Shown one piece after another: positions 43,001-50,856 of a DNA stretch of 64,000 nucleotides. Position numbers and translations under genes: made by a program. The notes beneath the pieces were generated by a model, which saw only the letters and a list, made by a program, of their open reading frames with translations, was not told the DNA's origin and did not search any database. The stretch is taken from the NCBI RefSeq assembly GCF_017743865.1, contig NZ_JAGHRJ010000011.1:38897-102896 (forward strand), in the 5' to 3' direction. The number at the start of each line of letters is the position of its first letter. Within the stretch, counting starts at the first letter, position 1. The DNA comes from Labrenzia sp. R4_2. Lineage in GTDB: Bacteria > Pseudomonadota > Alphaproteobacteria > Rhizobiales > Stappiaceae.

Positions 43001-44236
43001 ACCGGTAGTGAAGCCACCAGTCTGGAAGGAAACAGTGTCATCGCCTGTACCACCAGTTGCGGTCACACCAACAGCAGCAGAGTTGGTCAAGTTCGCGTTC
43101 AGGTTCCCAGTGAAAGCTGAGGCATCCAGTGTGCTTGCGTTCGCAGCAAAATTTTGAGCGCCAAGCGTCAGGTTCTGATCGCCGGTCACGACAACGCTGC
43201 CGAGAGAACCGGAGATGAAGCCGTTGATCAAAGATGCAGAACCATTTGTTGCAGCATTAATCGTTTCGATGCCATTTACGGTGACATCACCAACTGCGGT
43301 GCCATCAACGTTCTTGTTACCATTCAGATTAACGGTCTGCGCATCAGATGCTCCTGCAACCACCGCCGCGTCGTAAACAACGGTCGTATCCGGGGTCGCA
43401 TCGACTGTGGAAGCCGCACCAACACCACCAACGGAGATGAGACCAAGCGTGGTGATCGCTCCACCACCGACAAAGGTCAGATCCGTGGAAGAGTTGTTGT
43501 TGTTGATCGTGGTAACGTCGGTCGTTCCGGTGACATCGAAAGTCGTACCGGAAGTCAACGCGCCGCCAGCGTCGGACGTGACATTGATCGTCTCAATGCC
43601 CTTCGACGCGAAGCCAGCCTGGTTGACCGCAGCGCCGCCGGAAGAAGCGTAGTTGAGTACGTCATTGCCACCAGCGCCATCAAGTGTATCAGCGGAGCCC
43701 AGAGTAGCTTGCGTCGCCACAAAGGTATCGTCTTTAGGCGTACCGGTGAAAGCGTCCGGGGCGGTCGTCAGAACATATGTTTCACCTGTGGTGCCGGAGC
43801 CTGGAGGCGTAACCGTCGGCGCGCCGGGACGGCTTTCGAACTGGCCGTAAGTCACGAAGTGCTGATACAGAGCCGCATCCGATGTTATGCCAGCCGCAGC
43901 GAGATCAGCATTGGCGGCTGCGTATGCCGCCGGGTCAAAGCCATTACCTTGGTTTGGGAAGCCATCGTACGGTACGCGATTTTCCAAAGAACCAAAGTTC
44001 AAGAAGTGCGTGAACGGGTTCACACCAGCAGCAGCAACGTCTGTGTAAGTGCTGAGGTAGAAGGACGTGTCGAACGAAGCGTTCGGGTCCGACCCTTCGA
44101 AACGACCAAAAGTGTCGTAATGAGTTTCAGCGAACTGAGCCCAGGTCAGGCCAGTTTGACCACCAGTTGCAACGAACGCGTCAAACACGTCCGGACGTTG
44201 CGTCTGGTAAAAGGTTGCATCAAATGAAAGAGACAT
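40040..44236 (-). CDS. Giant RTX/S-layer-like surface protein
   Basis: The 1398-residue protein starts MSLSFDATFYQTQRPDVF with no signal peptide. Residues ~1-135 hold three 'FYLSTYTDVAAAG...HFLNFGSLENR' repeats. The rest is Thr/Asn/Ala/Gly-rich beta sequence with scattered RTX motifs (SADTLDGAGGNDVLNY, GSGNDTITGGMGLGSDKL). Near residue 740 an EF-hand-like DSNDDGTLNANDLQ is followed by a second large beta half, so the protein looks like two exoprotein bodies joined. I saw no Cys and only about ten Lys. It resembles Caulobacter RsaA-type or adhesin-type type I substrates and is probably the main surface layer or adhesin. AGGAG before the ATG gives a strong start. Confidence 0.83.
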   Translation of the reverse strand: MSLSFDATFYQTQRPDVFDAFVATGGQTGLTWAQFAETHYDTFGRFEGSDPNASFDTSFYLSTYTDVAAAGVNPFTHFLNFGSLENRVPYDGFPNQGNGFDPAAYAAANADLAAAGITSDAALYQHFVTYGQFESRPGAPTVTPPGSGTTGETYVLTTAPDAFTGTPKDDTFVATQATLGSADTLDGAGGNDVLNYASSGGAAVNQAGFASKGIETINVTSDAGGALTSGTTFDVTGTTDVTTINNNNSSTDLTFVGGGAITTLGLISVGGVGAASTVDATPDTTVVYDAAVVAGASDAQTVNLNGNKNVDGTAVGDVTVNGIETINAATNGSASLINGFISGSLGSVVVTGDQNLTLGAQNFAANASTLDASAFTGNLNANLTNSAAVGVTATGGTGDDTVSFQTGGFTTGDSFDGGAGNDTIGLDAATASGATITGTVKNVENLNVTTITGGGTNLFDMDNFGGVTNVNFDAGLGAATTVDDAVTGLTVGVDVGAIAQNLTVDLKTDDSSDELTVAIDEVGTADALGTVNIDDAETATVSVDDDTAVNGTGTVTITNLSIVDAATLNLSGNANLTIGGFTGPATNALATVDASGMTGNLNVTGLGGILNGTASTVTLGSGNDTITGGMGLGSDKLTTGDGKDTITYTAFAQSAGTKVDTITDFAQGSDVLNLQGLVGNATGAPGGIAPATGILINNQFVGNFANFGSAQGAVTAASGTQQAVFQQDTNTLWVDSNDDGTLNANDLQIVLSGITDLTVADLGLTGGVTFTAKVNSFNTGLTTDSNEGLALTNANDVINATVAQIPGSAINGLLGTDTMNISGTAAAGEIANLTGAFTNVQTVNIDSSVEGVNVSSADVVAGQLTTIGGAAGTFQTLTTTGATLDVANIANIETLLFSGAGTNRIDEDNFASFSTFTGSAGADALSLLGNAATDDFDFSGKTVSLIETIDIQTADDVTFDAVDLANVTAITNVGGSTPNADLFFNNTTNIDGIAITDTAVDSASFGANTLTIDNDGVADDITAIETFIGTAGSTLVLADDANAAFGNSQISGVTNLNAAALVTSRSLTVGTGANGLNVTTGAIGAGNDINVSSGSNITLAMGAENAAASLDTTGTGNVTVTGFVGNDIDNAGSGALDVTIGALGGAVDIQAATTAASTTINAAAMADNEVLTVSDNGNATVNNVSDSDVTGTGSGNVTVNTTVTGVVTNAINLAGGNDQVNVTSVAAGATTAVDTGAGTDQITVTSTAGATVNLTGGAGADQINITNSAGNDTVDVTTNTDSLVTGFDVVTGFTTATDAIDSTTANAGNAFNNLNIASADTVNLAAAITTAIATDVAGTATNYDANGDAYLINIAAGTAAGVYVVVNEGATNSAFTAAEDVVVQLVNTVGVFTGADII

Positions 44237-44787
44237 AGCTCATTTCTCCTAAGATCTTAACATTGTGACGTCACGTCTTGGTACGTCGGGTGATCAATCC
44301 CGACCACCGCGATTCACCGGATGGCCAAATCGAACCGCCCAGCGAACGCTGTACAGCTATCACTGTACCGGGTGTGTGACAAGCATTTTTTTGGGGGGAA
44401 AGTCAAATTTTTAGAGAGGGATTTGGTAATATTTAGAAGCACTTACCAAATTCAGCATCACCGTTGCAAAATTACCGCAGAGACACTTTCAACCGGGACC
44501 GAACCGGACCCAATTCACTTTCAAAGCTTGTTAGTTTTTTGACACTTCCCGCGAGGACATGATGTCCGAGCGCTATGGATAATTGGCTATAAAATTAACA
44601 TTTCTCTTTGAAAGGTGAAAGGTTTTTAATCATCCTGCTTGATCCAGTGATGTCAGATCCGACGCAGTTTGTTCGCTTGAGCCCACAACGAATCCAGAGT
44701 CTTCGTAATTCCTGCCATCACTAGCTGCATGGACTTCTATTCGCAACCCCTTCGGTCAAGTTTCTCGGCCCGATTTGTCCGCAGCAA
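44237..44787. promoter_or_regulatory. Upstream region of giant surface protein gene
   Basis: These 551 bases have no supported gene. They hold the promoter and leader of the giant gene (minus strand) and the 3' flank of the XRE regulator. A long leader is possible. A CTGTAC direct repeat lies at 44349-44369. The rest is A+T rich (44370-44640) with no further clear motif. Confidence 0.5.
44349..44369. promoter_or_regulatory. CTGTAC direct repeat, candidate XRE operator upstream of giant gene
   Basis: CTGTAC occurs at 44349-44354 and 44363-44368, exactly 14 bases apart start to start. The same half-site and spacing occur at 45145-45165 in the XRE/688-aa intergenic region. The site is about 112 bases upstream of the giant gene ATG. 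Confidence 0.45.
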
Positions 44788-45099
44788 CTAGCTGGCTTTA
44801 ACTTGGTTAAAAATAAGTTGATGCGTAGTCGGCTCGTAAAACTCGAGCATCTTGATCGCAAACTCCCGGCTGTCGACCCCCAAAGCATCTGCATAAACCG
44901 CATAACGGTCAGCCGGCAGGCGGCCCTTGCCGCTCTCGATCTGAGAGATGAACGTATAATACAGCGCGCCCATTTTACCGGCGAGCTCCCGCTGGGACAA
45001 TCCGGCCTCTTCGCGGGCCGTCTTAAGCCATACGCCCGCCTGCAAACGCAGCTCCTGCCGTTTGTCGTCTGTTGTTTTTGCACTTGTCTGGAACTGCAT
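44788..45099 (-). CDS. XRE-family HTH transcriptional regulator
   Basis: The 103-residue protein starts MQFQTSAKTTDDKRQEL. The XRE/Cro helix-turn-helix covers residues ~25-80: WLKTAREEAGLSQRELAGKMGALYYTFISQIESGKGRLP. A short C-terminal tail ends FEYEPTTHQLI-like (EFYEPTTHQLIFNQ). The frame is open upstream to 45330, but that part overlaps the divergent gene; ATG 45099 with AGGG upstream fits the domain. It sits between the giant surface gene and the divergent 688-residue gene and is the obvious local regulator of both. Confidence 0.87.
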   Translation of the reverse strand: MQFQTSAKTTDDKRQELRLQAGVWLKTAREEAGLSQRELAGKMGALYYTFISQIESGKGRLPADRYAVYADALGVDSREFAIKMLEFYEPTTHQLIFNQVKAS

Positions 45100-45144
45100 G
45101 ATCGTTGGCCCTGCCAAGGGGTTAAATTGCTCTATTACAGTCCT

Positions 45145-45165
45145 GTGTACAGGAAAAGGTGTACA
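45145..45165. promoter_or_regulatory. GTGTACA direct repeat, candidate XRE operator
   Basis: GTGTACA at 45145-45151 and 45159-45165 are 14 bases apart start to start; the first also forms the CCTGTGTACAGG near-palindrome (45142-45153). The site is ~45 bases upstream of the XRE ATG and ~111 bases upstream of the 688-residue gene ATG. It pairs with the site at 44349-44369. Confidence 0.5.
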
Positions 45166-45276
45166 AAATCCAGCGCAATTGTGATATTTATGTCGATATT
45201 GTTCCGTCAAAGTCCTGTGAGAGGGAATTTCCTCTGGACGAAAAAGGTCCCGAAACGGTAGGGTGCCGCCGAAATT

Positions 45277-47343
45277 ATGGATAGAGACAACCATATGGTC
45301 GAAATCATTGCCTTTCCGGGCAAAACCCACTCAACAACCGTCGACACGTCGCGTCTAAATTTTGAGGGCCAACACCTGGCGCAAGACGGGCGAGTGCTTC
45401 CTGTGCCGCAGATCAGCAGCACGCTCGATGGCACGGTTGTAGTTAGCTCCCCGGAGACAGGCGACGCGCTCCCCGAAGGCGACTGGACGAACCAAGAGCT
45501 GGCCGATCTTTACCGCGTCGAGTCGCTGCTGGTCCAAGCGGGCATCAAGTTGTCAACCGGACGGGGCGTCACTGACGAAAACGATCCTTGGTTTGTTTTC
45601 TGCCGCGAGGACGGCGATGTTTTCGTTCATCTGGCACGCGCCGATGGGCGCTATCTTCTCGACAGCCCGGGCCTCTCCGGCCTGCTGGAGGGTCCGGACT
45701 TCGCAGCACTGATCGATACGTTCGTCAAACAGCTCGCAGCCTTGCGTGCGGACGATGATGAGAGCAATGTCGTGAGCTTCCGTCCGAAGATGCTGCGCGA
45801 AAAAAACGTGCACCTTCATCCGTCTATCCTGCTCGCTGCACTGATCTGGACGCTCTATCTCGCCTCCGACGACATTGCCAGCGCAACAGAAGCGGCCAGC
45901 GATCTTGCCGAGGACTTGATTCTCCCGGTCGACAAGCTTTTGACACTGGATCAAGGCGGTTCGGCAGGGGCGGACATTAAAACCCCGGATATCGATGGAA
46001 ATGCACCGGATCTTGCACCGGCCAAGACCGCGGCTGCCAATCCGGCCGCACCGACAGCCGTTAGCTTTGCCGATACCGACCGTTCCGGCTCCGACCGCCT
46101 GGTCTCAAGCTTTAGCGCAATGATCGCGTCCGCTTCTCCGGCCGCGCAGGCCGTTTCCGCGAGCCTTGCTATCATCGCGTTCAGCTTCGGGTTCTACGGC
46201 CAGAACAAATCCGAGATTGTTGAAACTGAAGGCGAAACCGGATTTTCGATTGCTGGCCTGCATTCAGCTCTCCGCCAACTGGCAGAAACTGGGATTGAGA
46301 CCGTCCGGCTTAACGGCGATCAGCATAACGTTGAAATCAGCGCCTCGGCCGAAGCCGGGCCGGTGGCCCTCGCAGATCTCAGCGGCGAGTTGGACATGAA
46401 AACCGCCGAGATTGTCGATTATCAGCTGCATCTGGCGGATCTGAACACTCAGATGTCCGCCGCGAACGCGCATCAAACGGACATTTTGGCTGGAGATGCG
46501 ACTGAAACGGCATATGTTCAAGCTGAACCAGTCGGCAAGCACCAATCCGCAGGCCATGCCGCGGAAGCACAGTCCGAGGCTGCGCCGAAATCACCGGCAC
46601 CTGTGAAGAAAACTGCCGAGGAAACTCCGGCTCCTGCCGCCAGCAAAAGCGAGGAGAAGCAGCAAGCCAGTTCCGAAACTACGGCGGATGAGAAGCTTTT
46701 GGCCGCTGAGGTTCTGGATACACTGAGCTCCGGTTCTGCATTCACATCGGCGATGGCGATCAGCACGCTCACCGTGGACGGCTTTGAGGAAATCCTTGGA
46801 CAACTGGACATCACGACAAGCGCCGTTTCCGATTTGCCGGATCCAGATAAAGATTTTGCGGCGGTCTCCGGACTAAACCCGGGCTTGAGGGATCCCGTCA
46901 CGGATGCGGATCCGGATCTTGGGATTGGCACTCCGGATCTTGAACCGGTCACCGGAGTAGAATCGCCATCTTTGCGGGAAACACCACCTCTGGCGGAAAC
47001 ACCACCTCTGGCGGAAACACCACCTCTGGCGGAAACACCACCTCTGGCGGAAACACCACCTCTGGCGGAAACACCTTCCCTGCCGGAGACACCAGCCGTT
47101 TCTGTAGTCGGTGCGTTGATCGGCGACTACGATACCCGGGTGAACAGTTTCATCACAAGCTTTATTCATAACTCCGAACAAGTGGAAATCGTGCATTTCC
47201 AGACAGAGCTTGTAATTATCGATATGTCTGTCATTGGTGATGCGTCGAGCCTCACCTACGCCCGCAGCTGGGTGACAGACGAAGGCCACGTGATATCTAC
47301 TATCGGCAGCTATCAAGATTTTCTAGATTACGGCATGGCCTGA
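45277..47343 (+). CDS. Unrecognised 688-aa acidic protein with ETPPLA repeats
   Basis: The protein starts MDRDNHMVEIIAFPG. Residues ~60-170 look globular (TNQELADLYRVESLLVQAGIKLS; DPWFVFCREDGDVFVHLARADGRYLLDSPGL). Two hydrophobic stretches (HPSILLAALIWTLYLAS, ~180; ASLAIIAFSFGFYG, ~300) could be membrane segments. Residues ~400-565 are low-complexity, Ala/Glu/Lys/Pro-rich. Five exact ETPPLA units and one variant follow (~568-603), then a compact C-terminal domain (~80 residues, EQVEIVHFQTELVIIDMS). I recognise no family. Divergent from the XRE gene and upstream of two glycosyltransferases in what looks like one operon, it may be a membrane-linked partner of the giant surface protein. That is inference. 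Confidence 0.7.
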   Translation: MDRDNHMVEIIAFPGKTHSTTVDTSRLNFEGQHLAQDGRVLPVPQISSTLDGTVVVSSPETGDALPEGDWTNQELADLYRVESLLVQAGIKLSTGRGVTDENDPWFVFCREDGDVFVHLARADGRYLLDSPGLSGLLEGPDFAALIDTFVKQLAALRADDDESNVVSFRPKMLREKNVHLHPSILLAALIWTLYLASDDIASATEAASDLAEDLILPVDKLLTLDQGGSAGADIKTPDIDGNAPDLAPAKTAAANPAAPTAVSFADTDRSGSDRLVSSFSAMIASASPAAQAVSASLAIIAFSFGFYGQNKSEIVETEGETGFSIAGLHSALRQLAETGIETVRLNGDQHNVEISASAEAGPVALADLSGELDMKTAEIVDYQLHLADLNTQMSAANAHQTDILAGDATETAYVQAEPVGKHQSAGHAAEAQSEAAPKSPAPVKKTAEETPAPAASKSEEKQQASSETTADEKLLAAEVLDTLSSGSAFTSAMAISTLTVDGFEEILGQLDITTSAVSDLPDPDKDFAAVSGLNPGLRDPVTDADPDLGIGTPDLEPVTGVESPSLRETPPLAETPPLAETPPLAETPPLAETPPLAETPSLPETPAVSVVGALIGDYDTRVNSFITSFIHNSEQVEIVHFQTELVIIDMSVIGDASSLTYARSWVTDEGHVISTIGSYQDFLDYGMA
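46978..47085. repeat. 18-bp tandem repeat encoding ETPPLA units
   Basis: Five 18-bp units read GAAACACCACCTCTGGCG (46978-47067), and a sixth diverged unit (47068-47085) encodes ETPSLP. The exact identity of the five units at base level suggests recent expansion. The unit keeps frame, so the Pro-rich spacer could vary in length between strains. Confidence 0.93.
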
Positions 47344-47347
47344 TTTC

Positions 47348-48262
47348 ATGACTGAGACGTCTCCTGTGCCCGGGGCCCTGTCCCGGGTATGCGGTGTTGT
47401 TGTGACATACCAGCCGGAAATTGGCCCCCTCACAGCCATGCTGGAACGGATTGCCCCGCAGGTGAACGATCTGGTGATTGTCGACAACGGCTCGGCCACC
47501 GATCTGAGCGCACTGGCAACCAACTTCAACGCAACGCTCAAACTTCTCGGCGACAATTTCGGCATTGCTCATGCACAAAATGTCGGGATCGCAATGGCCC
47601 GCGAACGCGGTGCGGATTCGGTACTGCTGCTCGATCAGGACAGCCTGCCGGCCCCGGACATGGTCGCCAAGCTGATCGCGGCGGAACTGAAGCTGCGTAC
47701 GGACGGCAAGACCGTTGCGGCGGTCGGCGCGAATTACATCGATCCGCGCAAAGGCGATACCGGCTGCTTTCCCTACCGCAAGGGGCTGCGGCTGAAACAC
47801 CGCGTCAACACGGGCAAGGAAACGATCGTCGAAACGGACTACCTGATTGCGTCGGGTAGCCTGACGCCGATGACAGTGTTCGACCAGGTCGGCGATATGG
47901 TCGATGAGCTTTTCATCGATTATGTCGACATCGAGTGGGGTTTGCGGGCGCGCGAAATGGGCTACATCAGTTACGGCGTGTTCGACGCCCACATGGAACA
48001 CGCGCTCGGCGACGATCATATCCAGTTCCTATGGCGGCGCGTTCCGGTGCACAGCGCGGTCCGGCATTATTACCAGCAGCGCAATGCGGTCTGGCTGATC
48101 CGCCAATCCTGGCTGCCGCATATCTGGACGCCGATCCTTTTGTTCCGCATGGCGTACCGGCTCGTGTTCTTCACGCTTGCCGCACCCAAACGCTGGACCC
48201 ATTCGCGCATGATGCTGTCCGGCATTTGGGATGGTGTCCGCGGCCGGATGGGCCGGGTCTGA
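47348..48262 (+). CDS. Family 2 glycosyltransferase, rhamnosyltransferase type
   Basis: The 304-residue protein has the start of a GT2 domain (VCGVVVTYQPEIGPLTAMLERI; DLVIVDNGSAT) and the motif VLLLDQDSLP, typical of dTDP-rhamnose rhamnosyltransferases (RfbF/RfbN-like). VDELFIDYVDIEWGLRAREMGY is the catalytic-base region. The C-terminal ~70 residues contain basic/hydrophobic membrane-binding helices. It starts five bases after the 688-residue gene stop and is followed directly by another GT, indicating one operon. The rml genes at 21-25 kb would supply its donor. Confidence 0.88.
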   Translation: MTETSPVPGALSRVCGVVVTYQPEIGPLTAMLERIAPQVNDLVIVDNGSATDLSALATNFNATLKLLGDNFGIAHAQNVGIAMARERGADSVLLLDQDSLPAPDMVAKLIAAELKLRTDGKTVAAVGANYIDPRKGDTGCFPYRKGLRLKHRVNTGKETIVETDYLIASGSLTPMTVFDQVGDMVDELFIDYVDIEWGLRAREMGYISYGVFDAHMEHALGDDHIQFLWRRVPVHSAVRHYYQQRNAVWLIRQSWLPHIWTPILLFRMAYRLVFFTLAAPKRWTHSRMMLSGIWDGVRGRMGRV

Positions 48263-49099
48263 ATGACAAGGGAGGGCGGAGCGCTGGATCCGGCAGGCGG
48301 AAACAAACCGCTGCTGACAGTCTCCCTGGTCATTTACCGGCCCGATCTGAAGGTTCTCGCAGCCACGCTTCAAAGCCTTTCCAAGGCGCTGACCCTATTG
48401 GGTGCCTCCCGCTGCAAGATCTTCATTATCCAGAACTGTGACACGGACGGGATAGCGCCGCTGCTGGGAGCAAATCTCAACGGGATCGCGTTTGATCTCT
48501 GGCAAGGGCACGGCAATATCGGCTTCGGCCGCGCACACAATCTGGTGCTCCACGAAACTGGCACGTTTCATCTCGTGCTTAATCCGGACATCGAAATGGC
48601 CGAAGACGCTTTGACGCACGGATTGAAGTTCCTGGAGGAGCATACGGACTGCGGCCTGATCACACCACATGCCTGCTGGCCGGACGGCACGCGGCAATTC
48701 CTGTGCAAGCGTTACCCGGCGCTGTTCGATCTTCTCTTGCGCGGCTTTGCGCCTGTTTTCCTAAAAAATCTCTTCTCAGCCCGGCTTGCCCGATATGAAA
48801 TGAGCGAAGAAACAGGCGAAGACGTTTTCTGGGACCCGCCGATCGTCAGCGGATGTTTTATGCTGTTCCGGGGCGAGATTTACCGGCAGCTTGGCGGATT
48901 CGACAAGCGCTTCTTTCTTTATTTTGAGGATTTCGATCTCGCCCTGCGAGCCGGAAAAATCACCCGGATCGCTTATGTGCCAGCAGTGCGGATCGTCCAC
49001 GAAGGCGGCCACGCGGCGCGCAAGGGGCTGACGCACATCAAGCTCTTCGCCAAATCCGCGCTTCTTTTTTACAAGCTGCACGGCTTTAAATTGCTCTAG
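48263..49099 (+). CDS. Family 2 glycosyltransferase
   Basis: The 278-residue GT2 protein includes LLTVSLVIYRPDLKVLAATLQSL, NIGFGRAHNLVLHE, LVLNPDIEM (Asp near the metal site), SGCFMLFRGEIYRQLGGFDKRFFLYFEDFDLALRAG and a C-terminal 'VHEGGHAARKG...FAKSALLFY' tail. This is the layout of WbbL-like GlcNAc-diphospholipid rhamnosyltransferases. Its ATG follows the previous stop without a gap (TGAATG). A rhamnosyl or similar transfer is likely; the acceptor is unknown. Confidence 0.87.
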   Translation: MTREGGALDPAGGNKPLLTVSLVIYRPDLKVLAATLQSLSKALTLLGASRCKIFIIQNCDTDGIAPLLGANLNGIAFDLWQGHGNIGFGRAHNLVLHETGTFHLVLNPDIEMAEDALTHGLKFLEEHTDCGLITPHACWPDGTRQFLCKRYPALFDLLLRGFAPVFLKNLFSARLARYEMSEETGEDVFWDPPIVSGCFMLFRGEIYRQLGGFDKRFFLYFEDFDLALRAGKITRIAYVPAVRIVHEGGHAARKGLTHIKLFAKSALLFYKLHGFKLL

Positions 49100-49117
49100 C
49101 AATCAGCGTCCTAACGC

Positions 49118-50125
49118 TTAGGTCACAGCCCCTTCCGAGACCACGATCAGCGGTCTTGCCGAAACCGGCAGGGCCATTTGCCGAAGGGCTGCAAATCCCG
49201 CCGCGCCGGAGGGTGTTGTTTTCGGAACATCTAGCTTTGCAAGAACATCGGCAGCCGTTTGCGCTTCTTCATCAGAAATCTGGATATAAGTGTCGGCTGT
49301 CTCTTGAAGGATCTCAAACGCCAGCATCGACGCGGTCTTGCAGTCAAGACGGCCCATGTTTGAAATCGGCCCGATCACGTCAACCACCCGCCCGGCCGTG
49401 ACGGCTTCATCGAGGCACGGGGCAGCCTCCGGTTCGACGACGATGATCTCCGGCTGCACGGCCCAGTTTTTCCGGATCATCTGGGCAACGGCCGCAGCCA
49501 TGCCGCCTACCCCTGCCTGCAAAAAAACATGGGTCGGCCAGTCACCACTCACTTCAAAGACGGCCCGCATTTCTTCCGCAAGAACCGTATAGCCCTCCAT
49601 CACCAGCCGCGGCGGTTCGGTGTATCCGGGCCAGGACCCATCGGCGAGATGGATAAATCCATGCGAATCCGCGTCTTCGATCGCCGCTTCAATGCTCTCC
49701 TCATAGGTCGCACCGGAGCGGATGACCGTCGCGCCTTCCGCTTCCAGCCGGGCTACGAAACTCTCAGGCACCGTATCTGACAAATGGATGCGCGCGGCCG
49801 CGCCAAATATCTTCGCGCCTCTGGCAACAGCCATGCCGTGATTGCCGGCGCTTGCGCAAACAAACGTTTTTCCCTTCGCCGCCGCCCGGATCGTCTCAAG
49901 GGACACATCGCCTGCGGCATCAGACCCAAGGCACAGGTTGGCGACGGCATAGATCCCGCCAAGCGCCTTGAACGCCCCGAGCCCCATGCGTGCGGTTTCG
50001 TCCTTGATAAGCACAGTCCACGGGGCATAGGTCCGCTTCAGAAGAGGGGTCGGAGCCGGGTCGGCCCAAAGGGGCATCAGGCTCGCCGCGCGTTTATGGT
50101 CAAGTCGGGTCGATAAAGTCTGCAT
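49118..50125 (-). CDS. PLP-dependent lyase (threonine dehydratase / diaminopropionate ammonia-lyase type)
   Basis: The 335-residue fold-type II PLP enzyme has its lysine in GLGAFKALGGIYAV, the phosphate/substrate loop ASAGNHGMAVARGAKIFG, GVGGMAAAVAQM, and a C-terminal VVSEGA. The 'GAFKALGG' form and PTPL start resemble diaminopropionate ammonia-lyase, though the protein is shorter than the usual ~400 residues; a threonine/serine dehydratase is the alternative. It is divergent from an Lrp-type regulator, which typically controls such an amino-acid catabolic gene. It looks metabolic and unrelated to the surface genes. Confidence 0.85.
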   Translation of the reverse strand: MQTLSTRLDHKRAASLMPLWADPAPTPLLKRTYAPWTVLIKDETARMGLGAFKALGGIYAVANLCLGSDAAGDVSLETIRAAAKGKTFVCASAGNHGMAVARGAKIFGAAARIHLSDTVPESFVARLEAEGATVIRSGATYEESIEAAIEDADSHGFIHLADGSWPGYTEPPRLVMEGYTVLAEEMRAVFEVSGDWPTHVFLQAGVGGMAAAVAQMIRKNWAVQPEIIVVEPEAAPCLDEAVTAGRVVDVIGPISNMGRLDCKTASMLAFEILQETADTYIQISDEEAQTAADVLAKLDVPKTTPSGAAGFAALRQMALPVSARPLIVVSEGAVT

Positions 50126-50217
50126 CCGTCAAAAATACCTGATCTGCTTGATAGAAACGCCTCACAGGATTAGCGTATCATGAGAAATATTCCCGCATTC
50201 AGACCACAAGAGACGCC

Positions 50218-50694
50218 ATGAAGCTCGATCAGGTGGACATTTCGATCCTCAACGCCTTGCAGGACAACGCCCGTACCGGCCTCGAACAGCTGGCGCACGT
50301 GAGCGGTGTCTCGATTGCCTCGGTGCAGCGACGGTTGAAGGCCTTGAGGGAAGGGGGCTTTATCCTGCGCGAGGTGGCGCTTCTGGACGGGTTAAAACTC
50401 GGCCAGGCCATGACCTTCATCATCATGGTAGAACTGGAGCGCGAGCGGCTCGACCAGATCGATGATTTCGTCAAGCGCGCGCGGCAGGAGCCGCAAGTCC
50501 AGCAATGCTACTACGTCACCGGCGAAGCCGATTTCTGCCTGATCTGCATTGCCAAGGACATGGCCGAATTCGAAGCACTGACCCATCGGCTGTTCTTCCA
50601 AAATGCCAATGTCCGCCGTTTCCGCACCTCCGTCGTCATGGGCCGCAAAAAGATAGGCCTCAACGTGCCATTGAAGATAGAAAAACGCGGGTAG
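50218..50694 (+). CDS. Lrp/AsnC-family transcriptional regulator
   Basis: The 158-residue protein has the N-terminal HTH (LDQVDISILNALQDNARTGLEQLAHVSGVSIASVQRRLKALREGGFI) followed by the RAM ligand-binding domain (~residues 65-150, QQCYYVTGEADFCLICIAKDMAEFEAL). It is divergent from the PLP lyase gene with 92 bases between, the classical arrangement for an amino-acid-responsive regulator of the neighbouring enzyme. Confidence 0.93.
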   Translation: MKLDQVDISILNALQDNARTGLEQLAHVSGVSIASVQRRLKALREGGFILREVALLDGLKLGQAMTFIIMVELERERLDQIDDFVKRARQEPQVQQCYYVTGEADFCLICIAKDMAEFEALTHRLFFQNANVRRFRTSVVMGRKKIGLNVPLKIEKRG

Positions 50695-50792
50695 AGAAAC
50701 TCCTGTGCATTAGTCTGTCATGAGTATCAACAAAGTTGCCCAAAATTCAGGACAACGATGACACTTACTTATAGGCGCTCCTCTTAAATACA

Positions 50793-50820
50793 ATTGAGGC
50801 CGGGATAGCCCGGCCTCAAT
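50793..50820. terminator. Hairpin between convergent Lrp and RTX genes
   Basis: ATTGAGGCCGGG/CCCGGCCTCAAT, a perfect 12-bp stem with an ATAG loop, lies between the Lrp stop (50694) and the RTX gene stop (50857). No T-run follows. It is probably a bidirectional terminator. Confidence 0.68.
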
Positions 50821-50856
50821 CATCAATTCACGCAATGTAGAATGCGGTCCAATCGG

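Noticed and set aside
42300..44227. Two long plus-strand frames (285 and 357 codons)
   Set aside because: Antisense to the repetitive giant RTX gene; biased codon use creates long shadow frames there.
44237..44787. Riboswitch or structured leader before the giant gene
   Set aside because: The region is long enough, but I could not find a conserved fold or terminator/antiterminator pair by eye.
46978..47085. Possible CRISPR array
   Set aside because: The repeats are contiguous 18-bp coding units without spacers, in frame within a gene.
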